Source: Saprospiraceae bacterium
GTDB lineage: Bacteria; Bacteroidota; Bacteroidia; Chitinophagales; Saprospiraceae
Assembly (NCBI GenBank): GCA_021739645.1
Contig: JAIPBL010000017.1
Span: 1-64,000 of the forward strand
DNA length: 64,000 nt
Direction of reading: 5' to 3'
Shown here: positions 53,381 through 62,162 of the stretch, one piece after another
How positions within the stretch are numbered: the stretch's first letter is position 1
Layout: the number at the start of each line of letters is the position of its first letter
Notes under the pieces: generated by a model
Databases searched by the model: none
What the model saw: only the letters and a program-made list of their open reading frames with translations
Told to the model about the DNA's origin: nothing
Program-made: the position numbers and the translations under genes

Positions 53381-54592
53381 ATGCTATTGACCCTCGCTTG
53401 GCGAAACATTTGGCGGAACAAAGTCCGCAGCCTGGTCATCATTTGTTCGGTGGCAGTAGGGTTATGGGCGGGAGCGTTCATCGTCGCCGTGTACGACGGC
53501 ATGGCCAAGGATAGAATTCGCACGGTAATTCAAGAAGAGGTTTCTCACCTTCAAATCCATCATCCCGCTTTCAAGGAAGATTTCGAACCAAAATTCGTTG
53601 CCGGTGACGTGGACAGTTTGACGGCAAAAATCGTCGCTGTGCCAGGCGTCAAATCGATAACCGCAAGGAGCATCACCCGAGGGATGATGGCCAATGCGAG
53701 CAACAGCTCAGGCGTTACTGTTATTGGAATTGAGCCAGCCTCAGAAAATAAAACCACGGGCTTGCAGGGTAGAATCATTGCGGGGGATTTTTTCCCGGAA
53801 GGAAAACGTAACCCCATCTTGGTTGGGAACAAACTTGCCGAAAAACTCAACATAAAATCCGGCAACAAGGTCGTGCTAACTTTCACCAACACTCACAACA
53901 ACCTGACCTCCGGTGCATTCAAGGTCGTGGGCATTTACCAATCAATAAACTCCAAGTTGGATGGGACGAATGTGTACGTTTTGCGACAGAACCTGAACGC
54001 CCTGTTGACCACGCCGGGCAAAGCGCACGAGTGCGCTATTTTGCTGAACAACGACGATTTGGTTGATAGTGTAAAACTTCAATTGCAGGCAATTTTCCCG
54101 GACTTGAAAGTTGAAACCTGGCGGCAGGTCTCGCCGGAAAGCGACCTTATCGCCACCTATACTACCCAATCGGCCATCATCATGGTGGTCATTATCATGA
54201 TTGCGTTGGCGTTCGGAATCGTAAACACGATGTTGATGGCCGTTCTGGAGCGCACCCGTGAAATCGGGATGCTGATGGCCCTTGGCCTGAAAAAAGGAAA
54301 GCTATTGACTATGATTATTTTTGAAACCTTTTTGCTCACTTTAGTTGGAGCGCCATTTGGCTTATTGGTGGCCTGGGCCACCGTAGCGCTTACCCAAGAT
54401 GGAATTGACATCTCGGCTTTTGCCGACAAGGGGTTGTCGGAGTATGGTTTCAGCGCCATTTTATACCCCATACTTTCTTGGGACAGTGTTTATCAAATCA
54501 TCGTCATCGTTGTTTGCGCCGCCTTGTTTTCTGCGATTTTCCCAGCAATAAAAGCCATTCGCCTGAAACCCGTCGAGGCAATTCGGCAATAA
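53381..54592 (+). CDS. FtsX/MacB-type ABC permease 2
   Basis: A 403-residue paralogue of the preceding protein: N-terminal LAWRNIWRNKVRSLVI, helix 1, a periplasmic domain with LQIHHPAFKEDFEPKF, then three helices with TREIGMLMALGLKKGKLLTMI and the C-terminal RLKPVEAIRQ. It likely forms the transmembrane heterodimer with permease 1, energised by the ATPase encoded 28 bases downstream. Confidence 0.9.
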   Translation: MLLTLAWRNIWRNKVRSLVIICSVAVGLWAGAFIVAVYDGMAKDRIRTVIQEEVSHLQIHHPAFKEDFEPKFVAGDVDSLTAKIVAVPGVKSITARSITRGMMANASNSSGVTVIGIEPASENKTTGLQGRIIAGDFFPEGKRNPILVGNKLAEKLNIKSGNKVVLTFTNTHNNLTSGAFKVVGIYQSINSKLDGTNVYVLRQNLNALLTTPGKAHECAILLNNDDLVDSVKLQLQAIFPDLKVETWRQVSPESDLIATYTTQSAIIMVVIIMIALAFGIVNTMLMAVLERTREIGMLMALGLKKGKLLTMIIFETFLLTLVGAPFGLLVAWATVALTQDGIDISAFADKGLSEYGFSAILYPILSWDSVYQIIVIVVCAALFSAIFPAIKAIRLKPVEAIRQ

Positions 54593-54620
54593 ATTGAATT
54601 GTTGTTTGAAAAAATAGAAC

Positions 54621-55322
54621 ATGGAAATAGTAATTGATGCCCATAATGTAAGCAAAGTTTACAACCCCGAAACGATTCCCGTTCATGCAGTGAACAACGT
54701 ACACTTGCATGTGGAACGTGGTGAATTTACGGCGCTGGTCGGGCCATCTGGCTCCGGCAAAACCACCCTGCTGAACCTGCTTGGTGGGCTGGACAGACCC
54801 AATGAAGGCAAAATCGTCATCAACGGAACGGACATCACCGACATGAAAGAAAACCAACTGATTGACTTCCGGCTGAACAATATCGGTTTCGTTTTTCAAT
54901 CTTTCAACCTGATACCGGTACTCACAGCCAAGGAAAACATCGAGTTTATCATGCTGTTGCAGGGTGCTTCCAAAAAGCAACGGGACGAGCGGGTGCAGAC
55001 CTTACTCAAAGAAATCGGCCTTTCCGACAAAACGAACACCATGCCCTCGCAGCTCTCCGGCGGCCAGCAGCAACGGGTGGCCGTGGCAAGGGCGCTGGCC
55101 TCCAAACCCCAGTTCATTCTGGCAGATGAACCCACTGCCAACCTCGATTCAAAATCTGCCTCCGACCTCCTCGACATCATGGCAAAGCTCAACAAGGAAG
55201 AAAACATGACCTTCATTTTTTCCACCCACGACAGTCGGGTCATTGAGCGGGCACGCCGGGTCGTCACGCTGGTGGATGGGAGAATTACTTCCGACACAGC
55301 CACTTTTCAAATCTCACACTGA
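54621..55322 (+). CDS. LolD/MacB-type ABC ATPase
   Basis: A 233-residue ATP-binding subunit. Walker A is GPSGSGKTT, the Q-loop is FVFQSFNLIPVLTAKENIEF, the signature is LSGGQQQRVAVARAL, Walker B is FILADEPTANLD and the H-loop is STHD. The NLIPVLTAKENIE stretch is typical of the LolD/MacB/FtsE group, which works by mechanotransmission across the inner membrane. It lies between permease 2 and the barrel gene with gaps under 30 bases. Confidence 0.93.
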   Translation: MEIVIDAHNVSKVYNPETIPVHAVNNVHLHVERGEFTALVGPSGSGKTTLLNLLGGLDRPNEGKIVINGTDITDMKENQLIDFRLNNIGFVFQSFNLIPVLTAKENIEFIMLLQGASKKQRDERVQTLLKEIGLSDKTNTMPSQLSGGQQQRVAVARALASKPQFILADEPTANLDSKSASDLLDIMAKLNKEENMTFIFSTHDSRVIERARRVVTLVDGRITSDTATFQISH

Positions 55323-55351
55323 GGCCGCAGTGTATCCAAAATTGCTTTTGC

Positions 55352-56524
55352 ATGAAATTCACCAAGAAAATTTGGATGGTTTTAATGGCCTGTACTTCGG
55401 TAGCGCCGCTGTTCTCCCAATCGGAAGAAAACAGCCCAAAATGGCAGCTCGGTGGCTATCTAAAAAACCTCCAAACCTTGACCAACCTACCCGAAACTGA
55501 CCTCAACCTCACTGACGGTCAATTTCATAACCGCCTGAATTTCAAGTGGTTCCCTTCTAATAAATTCACTTTCGACGCCGAATTGCGCACTCGCTTTTTT
55601 TATGGTGAAACCATCAAATACACGCCTGGCTTCACCGAGCAATTGGAAAAAGACCCCGGGCTGGTTGACCTTTCTTGGGTCATCGCAAAATCAAATGGAA
55701 CTGCCCTACACACGACCCTTGACCGCCTTTATATGGATTGGCATCAAGAACATTTGAGCATCCGAGCGGGCAGGCAGCGCATCAACTGGGGCATCGCCAC
55801 CAGTTGGAACCCGAACGACCTCTTCAACGCTTTCAACTTCCTCGACTTCGATTACGAGGAGCGCCCTGGCTCCGATGCAATTCGGGTGCAGTATTCAACC
55901 AGTGGGTTTTCGGGTTTTGACCTCGCCATCAATCCCGCTGATTCGTTGGAGGGTTCGGTGGCAGCAGCAAAATACTTTTTCAACACCAAGCAATTCGACG
56001 TTCAGGTATTGGGCGGCTATTTCAAAAGCGACCTGGTCTTGGGCATGGGCTGGGCCGGCAATCTCGGTGATACTGGATTCAAAGGTGAAGCTTCGTGGTT
56101 TCATGCCCCCGACGAATGGAAAGACACCAGCGCCGTTTTCGCCATCACAGCCCAAGCTGACCGGACTTTTGAAGGTGATTGGTACCTCAACGGTTCGGCA
56201 CTTTTCAACAGCGGTGGCCAGTCCAAAGCGGTCAGTTTGGAGCAACTGCTTCAGTTTCGCCTTTCCCCAAAAAACCTGATGCCCGGTAAGGTTACGTTGA
56301 GTTTGCAAGGTTCAAAAGGCATTTCGCCTTTGCTTACCGTGGGCAGTTCGGTGATTTATTCGCCCCAAATCAACCTCCTGCTCATCCTCCCCAACCTCAG
56401 CTACTCCATCAGCGACAACTGGAATCTCGACCTGATTGGACAGGTATTTTTTGCGGAAAACAACAAGGGGAAAATAGCCAACCTCGGCAATTTGGGGTTC
56501 ATTCGGCTGAAGTGGAGTTACTGA
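55352..56524 (+). CDS. Outer-membrane beta-barrel protein, DUF1302-like
   Basis: A 390-residue exported protein. A signal peptide (MKFTKKIWMVLMACTSVAPLFSQ) is followed by alternating amphipathic strands and an aromatic C-terminus (IRLKWSY) usual for barrel insertion. The stretch RAGRQRINWGIATSWNPNDLFNAFNFLDFDYEERPG resembles the DUF1302 signature of outer-membrane proteins that pair with LolA/DUF1329-like partners and RND transporters in Proteobacteria. Here it closes an operon with an FtsX-type ABC exporter. It is the likely outer-membrane receiver or exit. Confidence 0.78.
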   Translation: MKFTKKIWMVLMACTSVAPLFSQSEENSPKWQLGGYLKNLQTLTNLPETDLNLTDGQFHNRLNFKWFPSNKFTFDAELRTRFFYGETIKYTPGFTEQLEKDPGLVDLSWVIAKSNGTALHTTLDRLYMDWHQEHLSIRAGRQRINWGIATSWNPNDLFNAFNFLDFDYEERPGSDAIRVQYSTSGFSGFDLAINPADSLEGSVAAAKYFFNTKQFDVQVLGGYFKSDLVLGMGWAGNLGDTGFKGEASWFHAPDEWKDTSAVFAITAQADRTFEGDWYLNGSALFNSGGQSKAVSLEQLLQFRLSPKNLMPGKVTLSLQGSKGISPLLTVGSSVIYSPQINLLLILPNLSYSISDNWNLDLIGQVFFAENNKGKIANLGNLGFIRLKWSY

Positions 56525-56600
56525 AAACCGGATTGCGGCCACACTTTTCAGCTATATTTGGCCATCTATAGTTCTTTGATTTACAGAATGAGTTTTGATG

Positions 56601-56708
56601 TTTGCGGTTTTGCCGCAAAGTTGCTCCCGCAGATTACGCAGATTACGCAGATTTTTCCTTCGGAAAAATCAAAAAACCATCTGCGTAAATCTGCAAAATC
56701 TGCGGGAG
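56601..56708. repeat. GCAGATTACG-type repeat and palindrome
   Basis: A small hairpin (TTTGCGG/CCGCAAA, 56601-56619) is followed by CTCCCGCAGATT with tandem ACGCAGATT units. These pair at distance with ATCTGCGTAAATCTGC...AATCTGCGGGAG, ending at 56708. The inner part has a further hairpin, TTTTTCC/GGAAAAA. It resembles REP-type intergenic repeats and lies between the barrel gene and the GNAT gene, outside any gene. Confidence 0.75.
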
Positions 56709-56754
56709 GAAAAATACTCAATCAGTTTGTCAATTTACTATAAAATCCTGTTTC

Positions 56755-57774
56755 ATGCAAACCCTGTTCGCCCCCTTTCCAAGCCTGACCACCGAACGCC
56801 TCCTGCTCCGACCACTCAAGTTGGAAGATGCACCAGAAATGCTCGTTCAACGCTCCGATGAGCGCATTCTCCGATTTACAGAGGCCAAAAAAGCAGCTGA
56901 CTTGGCTGATGCGACGGCGTTTATCGAAAAGATTCAAGCGGCAGTATCTGCCTATTGGGCCATTTGCCCGCTGGGGGAAGACAAACTCATCGGCACCATC
57001 TGCCTCTGGAATTTGAACACAGAAAAGCAGGTAGCCGAACTTGGCTACACGTTGCACCCCGACCACTGGGGCAAGGGTCTGGCCAGCGAAGCCGTGACCG
57101 CAGTAATTGATTTTGGCTTCGCAAAAATGGGTGCCACCTACCTCGAAGCGGGCTGCATGACTGGCAACGAGGCTTCCATTCGCTTGCTGAAAAAACAGGG
57201 TTTTGTAAAAACGGGCGTCGAGGATAAGTACGAGATTTTCGCCCTTTGCCGCCCTCCACTTGGCCAGTTTTTACTCGAAACCGAACGGCTGTCACTCCGT
57301 GAAATCACCCCCGACGACGCCCCATTCATCCTCGAACTGCTGAACACCCCCGACTGGATTGCCAACATCGGCGACCGGCAAGTGCGCAACCTCGATGATG
57401 CACGCAAGTACATCATCCATCGGCTGTTTTCAGCCTACCGCAAATTTGGCTTCGGCTTCTGGCTGATGGAAAGGAAAACGGATGGCATTCCTGTCGGCAT
57501 TGCTGGCTTGGTGAAACGAGACTTTCTCGACGACGTGGACATCGGGTATGCGCTGATGCCCAGTTTTCATGGACATGGGTACGCAGTTGAGGCCGCCAAA
57601 GCTGTGCTGAATATTGCGAAGCGAAAACTGGCGCTGCCCCGTCTCGCAGCCATCACCATCGAAAGCAACAAGCCATCACAGCAGGTCTTGGAGAAAATCG
57701 GGCTTCGCTTCGAACGGATAATTACCGTACCGGGGGATGAGGAGGAATTGATGTTGTGGGGGATAGATTTATGA
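56755..57774 (+). CDS. Tandem GNAT acetyltransferase
   Basis: A 339-residue protein with two complete RimJ/RimL-type GNAT domains. Domain 1 (about 10-165) begins LTTERLLLRPLKLEDAPEML and has the acetyl-CoA loop HWGKGLASEAV. Domain 2 (about 175-335) begins LETERLSLREITPDDAPFIL and has SFHGHGYAVEAAKAVL. Each keeps the G-x-G/A type acetyl-CoA loop, so both may be active. Substrates are unknown; relatives acetylate ribosomal protein N-termini or antibiotics. It is a single gene downstream of a repeat. Confidence 0.88.
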   Translation: MQTLFAPFPSLTTERLLLRPLKLEDAPEMLVQRSDERILRFTEAKKAADLADATAFIEKIQAAVSAYWAICPLGEDKLIGTICLWNLNTEKQVAELGYTLHPDHWGKGLASEAVTAVIDFGFAKMGATYLEAGCMTGNEASIRLLKKQGFVKTGVEDKYEIFALCRPPLGQFLLETERLSLREITPDDAPFILELLNTPDWIANIGDRQVRNLDDARKYIIHRLFSAYRKFGFGFWLMERKTDGIPVGIAGLVKRDFLDDVDIGYALMPSFHGHGYAVEAAKAVLNIAKRKLALPRLAAITIESNKPSQQVLEKIGLRFERIITVPGDEEELMLWGIDL

Positions 57775-57783
57775 CTCAGCCTA

Positions 57784-58545
57784 TCAATGCTGCACCATGA
57801 TTGTTTCATAAACCAAGCGCCCACCTTGCAATTCAATTTGCAAGAAATAAGTGCCATTCGGCAAGTCGCCCACAGCGATTTGCGGCTTGGTTTGCTGTTG
57901 TGAGGTCGTTACAATGCGGCCCATAATGTTAAACATCCGAGTCGAAACGATTGGCTTCGATGCAGCTACCTGAATGCTTTCACTGGCAGGGTTTGGCGAA
58001 ACCAATAATTGGTCTTCCACCACCACTATATTTTGCGCCGAAACAAAGCAACTGGAATCCACCATGGCGATGTCGTAGGTCACGACTTCCAGAATATTGT
58101 CGGGTTCATCGGCCATTGAAAACAAAACCTGTACTGTGCAGCAGCCTTTTACTTGTTGGGGAAAAACTGCAAGCTCAAAAGTGTTTCCACCCACCCAATC
58201 AGGGCCAAGTGGCATTGGAGAACTGAAAGGGCTTAATGTATCAAGATTTGTGGTTGTCCCAACAGGCCAATAATGCAATTGGGTGTCAGCAATATATAAA
58301 CGCCAAGCGGCAGGGCAATCTGAAGGAACAACAAGCTGCCATTTCAGATAAATAGTCTCTTCCTCATTATAGATAAAATCGCTTATTGCATGATAAACAT
58401 TGTATGGGTCAACTAATGTATCATTAGGCGCTGGGGTAACATAGTGATAATCTGGCTCCAGGCCGAACAATTCCTGACCTATAGCTCTGCTGTTCAGCAG
58501 CAGAAAGACCACTATGAAGGAAACATTATAGAAAGCTATTTTCAT
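57784..58545 (-). CDS. Secreted protein with a T9SS type A C-terminal sorting domain
   Basis: From ATG 58545 (MKIAFYNVSFIVVFLLLNSRAIGQ, a signal peptide) the protein has 253 residues; the longer track frame is unlikely. The last ~75 residues, LLVSPNPASESIQVAAS...MFNIMGRIV...DLPNGTYFLQIELQGGRLVYETIMVQH, are a type A sorting domain recognised by the type IX secretion system. The N-terminal part has no recognised domain, with an odd CC pair (VKGCCTVQVLFSM). It is exported to the surface or medium. It shows that the organism has a T9SS. Confidence 0.87.
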   Translation of the reverse strand: MKIAFYNVSFIVVFLLLNSRAIGQELFGLEPDYHYVTPAPNDTLVDPYNVYHAISDFIYNEEETIYLKWQLVVPSDCPAAWRLYIADTQLHYWPVGTTTNLDTLSPFSSPMPLGPDWVGGNTFELAVFPQQVKGCCTVQVLFSMADEPDNILEVVTYDIAMVDSSCFVSAQNIVVVEDQLLVSPNPASESIQVAASKPIVSTRMFNIMGRIVTTSQQQTKPQIAVGDLPNGTYFLQIELQGGRLVYETIMVQH

Positions 58546-58704
58546 AAAAGTTATTTTGTGCAGCAAATATGGCCAAATAACATGAGTATCAGATTTGATC
58601 CAGTAAAATACTTCTATTGCCACAAACAAGAAGCTTTTCTTTGGCCATGTCAATGATTCCACTTCCTTGCCCAAACCTGGAACGCCAAACCCAGAACCCT
58701 TTTC

Positions 58705-58712
58705 TATCTTTG
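58705..58712 (+). promoter_or_regulatory. -7 box of mutS
   Basis: TATCTTTG fits TAnnTTTG, 33 bases before the ATG at 58746. It lies inside the 5' extension of the track ORF, so the true start is downstream of it. Confidence 0.55.
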
Positions 58713-58745
58713 CCCAAAACGAAAACACAAGTGGCAAGAACCAGC

Positions 58746-61436
58746 ATGACCGTCGTCGGCGGCCAAAAAAAGGAAAAGTCGGAGAAAGTGACGCCGCTGA
58801 TGGCGCAGTATTTCAAGATGAAAGCGAAGCATCCGGAGGCCATCATGCTCTTTCGGGTCGGCGATTTTTATGAAACTTTCGGAGAAGACGCCGTGAAGGC
58901 TTCCCGTGCGCTCGGCATTACCCTCACCAGCCGCAACAACGGCGGAAACGACATCGAACTGGCCGGGTTCCCCTACCACAGCATGGACGTTTACCTGCCC
59001 CGGCTAGTGCGGGCGGGCTACCGGGTGGCTGTTTGCGAGCAATTGGAAAAACCCTCGCCCGAAAACAAAATCGTGCGGCGGGGCATCGTGGAGGTCGTCA
59101 CGCCTGGCGTCACGACCGACGAAAAACTCCTCGACCACAAAACGAACAACTTCCTCGCTTCCATTTTCTTCGGTAAAAAAGACCAAGCAGGCATTGCATT
59201 CCTCGACATCAGCACGGGCGAATTCATGGTGGCGGAGGGCGACCTGGCTTACATGGACAAGCTGCTCCAGGGCTTCAACCCCTCCGAGGTGATCTTCGCA
59301 AAAAGCCGGGCCAAGGATTTTGAGCAGGAGTTTGGCGACCGATTTTACACTTACACCATTGACGACTGGGCGTTTACCCACGATTTTACGCAAGAAAAAA
59401 TAAAGGAACATTTTGAGGTCGCCTCGCTCAAAGGTTTCGGCATTGACACGTTGGAGCTGGCGCAAATCGCCGCCGGGGCGGCCCTCCACTACCTCGCCAC
59501 CACCGAGAACAAGAACCTCAAGCACATCACCACCATCAGCCGGATACATCAGGAAAAGTACGTCTGGCTCGACCGCTTCACCGTCCGCAACCTCGAACTG
59601 TTGTTCAGTCCGCACGAAGGCGGCACGCCGCTCATCACCGTCCTCGACCAGACCGTGTCGCCGATGGGTGGACGGTTGCTGAAAAAATGGGTCGTGCTGC
59701 CGCTGACTTCCCTCAAGGAAATCGAGGCACGGCACGAGGTGGTCTCGTTTTTTTTACAAAACCCAAACCTCGCCGAGGAGGTGAGCGGCTACATCCGCCA
59801 GATGGGCGATTTGGAGCGCCTGATTTCACGGGTGCCTTTGGGCAAAATACAACCACGGGAAGTGGTGCAGCTCCGCAAAGCGCTCGAAGTCACCGAGCCG
59901 TTGAAGGTGGTTTTGGCTGCCTCCGGCAATGTGTTTTTCGAGAAATTGGCCGAAGGGCTCAACCCCTGCAAGACCCTTCAAAATGACATCAAGCGGCAAA
60001 TCGTGGACGAACCGCCCTCCCAGGTGACCAAAGGCGGCGTGGTGGCCGATGGTTTCCACGACGAGCTCGACGATTTGCGAAGCACCGTAAAAAACAGCCA
60101 GGCGTTGCTGGTCGGCATCCAGCAAACGGAGGCGGAGCGAACGGGCATCGACAACCTGAAAATTGGCTTCAACAACGTGTTCGGGTATTACCTCGAAGTA
60201 ACGAACCGCCACAAGGACAAGGGCCTGGTGCCAGACAACTGGGTGCGCAAGCAAACGCTCACCAACTGCGAGCGCTACATCACCGACGAACTGAAAAAGC
60301 TGGAATCCAAGATTCTCGGCGCCGAGGAACGGATGCAGGAACTGGAGGTGCAAATCTTCGAAGCGCTGGTACTCTCGCTCAACGAGTACATACAGCCCGT
60401 GCAGCACAACGCCAGCATCGTCGCCCGGTTAGACTGCCTGTTGAGCTTCGCAAAAGTGGCCGAAAAGCACAGCTATACCCGCCCCACGCTCGACAACAGC
60501 CAAGTGATTGACATTCGGAATGGCCGCCACCCGGTCATCGAGCAGCACCTGCCGTTGGGCGAGAGCTTCGTGCCAAACGATGTCTTCCTCGACAACGAGG
60601 AGCAGCAAATCATCGTCATCACCGGCCCGAACATGAGCGGTAAGTCGGCGCTGCTGCGGCAAACGGCGCTCATCAGCCTGATGGCACAGATGGGCAGCTT
60701 CGTGCCCGCCCAAAGCGCCCGCCTCGGCCTGATAGACAAGGTCTTCACCCGTGTCGGGGCCAGCGACAACCTTTCCGGCGGCGAGTCCACGTTCATGGTA
60801 GAGATGACGGAGACGGCCAGCATCATGAACAATATCAGCGAGCGCAGCCTCATCATCCTCGACGAAATCGGGCGGGGAACCAGTACCTACGACGGCATCA
60901 GCATCGCCTGGAGCATTGCCGAGTACCTGCACTCGCACAACGACCTGCGGCCCAAGACGCTCTTCGCCACCCACTACCACGAGCTGAACGAACTGGCCAA
61001 CAAGTTCCCCCGCATCAAGAACTTCAACGTGGCGGTGAAGGAACTGGGCCAAAAAGTGATTTTCCTTCGGAAACTACTGCCCGGCGGCAGCCAGCACAGC
61101 TTCGGTATCCATGTGGCGAAGATGGCCGGGATGCCCCGCAGCATCGTGGAGCGGGCGAACGATATTCTGGTGCAATTGGAGCAGCAGCATATAGAGGGCG
61201 GCGAAAGTGACCGGGTGACTTCAAGTCACCCGGTCACTACCGGCCAGCCAAAGGCCAAAAAAGCCGCCACCAACGATATTTCAGCCCCGACTTTTCAATT
61301 GAGCATTTTCGAAACCTATGACCCGAAGGTGGGGAGGATAAAGGAAATCCTGCTAGAAATGGACGTGAATACGATGACGCCGGTGGAGTGTTTGATGCGG
61401 TTGAATGAGTTGAAAAGGTTGGCGGAGGAGGGGTAA
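58746..61436 (+). CDS. mutS: DNA mismatch repair protein MutS
   Basis: Recognises mispaired bases and starts repair with MutL. The start at 58746 (MTVVGGQKKEKSEKV) is chosen because a promoter box lies at 58705 within the longer frame. It gives 896 residues, usual for Bacteroidota MutS1. Domain I has the mismatch-reading GDFYETF. The connector, lever and clamp domains follow (ENLKIGFNNVFGYYLEVTNRH). The ATPase has Walker A (GPNMSGKS), the signature DEIGRGTSTYDGIS and FATHYHEL. The C-terminal linker contains a palindrome encoding SDRVTSSHPVTTGQP. The last ~125 bases are duplicated downstream at 61982-62107. Confidence 0.96.
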   Translation: MTVVGGQKKEKSEKVTPLMAQYFKMKAKHPEAIMLFRVGDFYETFGEDAVKASRALGITLTSRNNGGNDIELAGFPYHSMDVYLPRLVRAGYRVAVCEQLEKPSPENKIVRRGIVEVVTPGVTTDEKLLDHKTNNFLASIFFGKKDQAGIAFLDISTGEFMVAEGDLAYMDKLLQGFNPSEVIFAKSRAKDFEQEFGDRFYTYTIDDWAFTHDFTQEKIKEHFEVASLKGFGIDTLELAQIAAGAALHYLATTENKNLKHITTISRIHQEKYVWLDRFTVRNLELLFSPHEGGTPLITVLDQTVSPMGGRLLKKWVVLPLTSLKEIEARHEVVSFFLQNPNLAEEVSGYIRQMGDLERLISRVPLGKIQPREVVQLRKALEVTEPLKVVLAASGNVFFEKLAEGLNPCKTLQNDIKRQIVDEPPSQVTKGGVVADGFHDELDDLRSTVKNSQALLVGIQQTEAERTGIDNLKIGFNNVFGYYLEVTNRHKDKGLVPDNWVRKQTLTNCERYITDELKKLESKILGAEERMQELEVQIFEALVLSLNEYIQPVQHNASIVARLDCLLSFAKVAEKHSYTRPTLDNSQVIDIRNGRHPVIEQHLPLGESFVPNDVFLDNEEQQIIVITGPNMSGKSALLRQTALISLMAQMGSFVPAQSARLGLIDKVFTRVGASDNLSGGESTFMVEMTETASIMNNISERSLIILDEIGRGTSTYDGISIAWSIAEYLHSHNDLRPKTLFATHYHELNELANKFPRIKNFNVAVKELGQKVIFLRKLLPGGSQHSFGIHVAKMAGMPRSIVERANDILVQLEQQHIEGGESDRVTSSHPVTTGQPKAKKAATNDISAPTFQLSIFETYDPKVGRIKEILLEMDVNTMTPVECLMRLNELKRLAEEG
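61206..61238 (+). repeat. In-frame perfect palindrome inside mutS
   Basis: AGTGACCGGGTGACTT and its reverse complement flank a single C, giving 16-base perfect arms. It encodes part of the linker before the C-terminal domain, where extra residues are harmless. Confidence 0.88.
61305..61430 (+). repeat. Direct repeat, native copy (3' end of mutS)
   Basis: The last ~126 bases of mutS, encoding IFETYDPKVGRIKEILLEM...LNELKRLAEE. They recur at 61982-62107 without gaps; by hand count about 12 positions differ, mostly in the first half. The repeat pair brackets the lipoprotein gene. Confidence 0.92.
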
Positions 61437-61454
61437 TTGACTTATTTTATCGTC

Positions 61455-61976
61455 ATGAAGAAAAATCAAAATAAAATTAGTTTGCTTTTGGTGACAATTG
61501 CGGTTTTCACAACCATCCTTTTTGTTGGTTGTGTTTCTAAACACTCGTATCTAAGAACTTCTCAATGCTCTAATAAATTTCGAGCAATGGAGGTAGTTGA
61601 GAAACAACTTGAAACGCAAATAACTTTAGAATATCTGTCAGCAAATACGAGGACTCATTATTTTCCATGTACAGATTTTAAAGTCCCTTATGACAAGCTT
61701 GAGCAACAACGTTGTGGTGATGAATCCTTTATAAAGTACATAGATGCCAATTTAAACATTATAACTGATTCATGTAATTCAAGGGGAACTATAATTATTG
61801 AGTTTGACGTGAGGAAAGATGGCAATATTGGTAATGTTTGCCTTACACAAGACATTGGCAACGGCTGTGGTGATACTATAACAAATATTTTAAAAAGAAT
61901 GCCTGTCTGGACACTTGACATTCCTCGGCATAGGCAATTCTTTGAGGATTACAAATTGTATGTGGAATTTAAGTGA
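61455..61976 (+). CDS. Lipoprotein with a TonB-like C-terminal pattern
   Basis: From ATG 61455 (MKKNQNKISLLLV) a lipobox ILFVGC gives a 173-residue lipoprotein. The last ~70 residues (GTIIIEFDVRKDGNIGNVCLTQDIGNGCGDTITNILKRMPVW) resemble the TonB C-terminal domain used in many Bacteroidota envelope proteins. There is no N-terminal TonB membrane anchor or Pro-rich linker. The gene is clearly more AT-rich than its neighbours and lies exactly between two copies of the mutS 3' end, which suggests insertion. Exact function is unknown. Confidence 0.7.
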   Translation: MKKNQNKISLLLVTIAVFTTILFVGCVSKHSYLRTSQCSNKFRAMEVVEKQLETQITLEYLSANTRTHYFPCTDFKVPYDKLEQQRCGDESFIKYIDANLNIITDSCNSRGTIIIEFDVRKDGNIGNVCLTQDIGNGCGDTITNILKRMPVWTLDIPRHRQFFEDYKLYVEFK

Positions 61977-61981
61977 AATTG

Positions 61982-62107
61982 ATTTTCGAGACGTTCGACT
62001 CAAAGGTGTGGCGGATAAAGGAAATCCTGCTAGAAATGGACGTGAATACGAGGACGCCCATGGAGTGCTTGATGCGGTTGAATGAGTTGAAAAGGTTGGC
62101 GGAGGAG
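61982..62107 (+). repeat. Direct repeat, second copy of the mutS 3' end
   Basis: Encodes IFETFDSKVWRIKEILLEM...LNELKRLAEE followed by TAG, in a fragment with no start. The distance to the first copy is 677 bases throughout. The 3' ~45 bases are identical between copies. It is a gene fragment, not a functional gene. Confidence 0.9.
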
Positions 62108-62162
62108 TAGTCAATTCCAATGATTTACCCATTTTTGCCCTCCTAAAACAAACTCCGCTTTT

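Noticed and set aside
58617-58745. Longer MutS start
   Set aside because: It contains a TAnnTTTG box, and the added residues do not match the MutS N-terminus.
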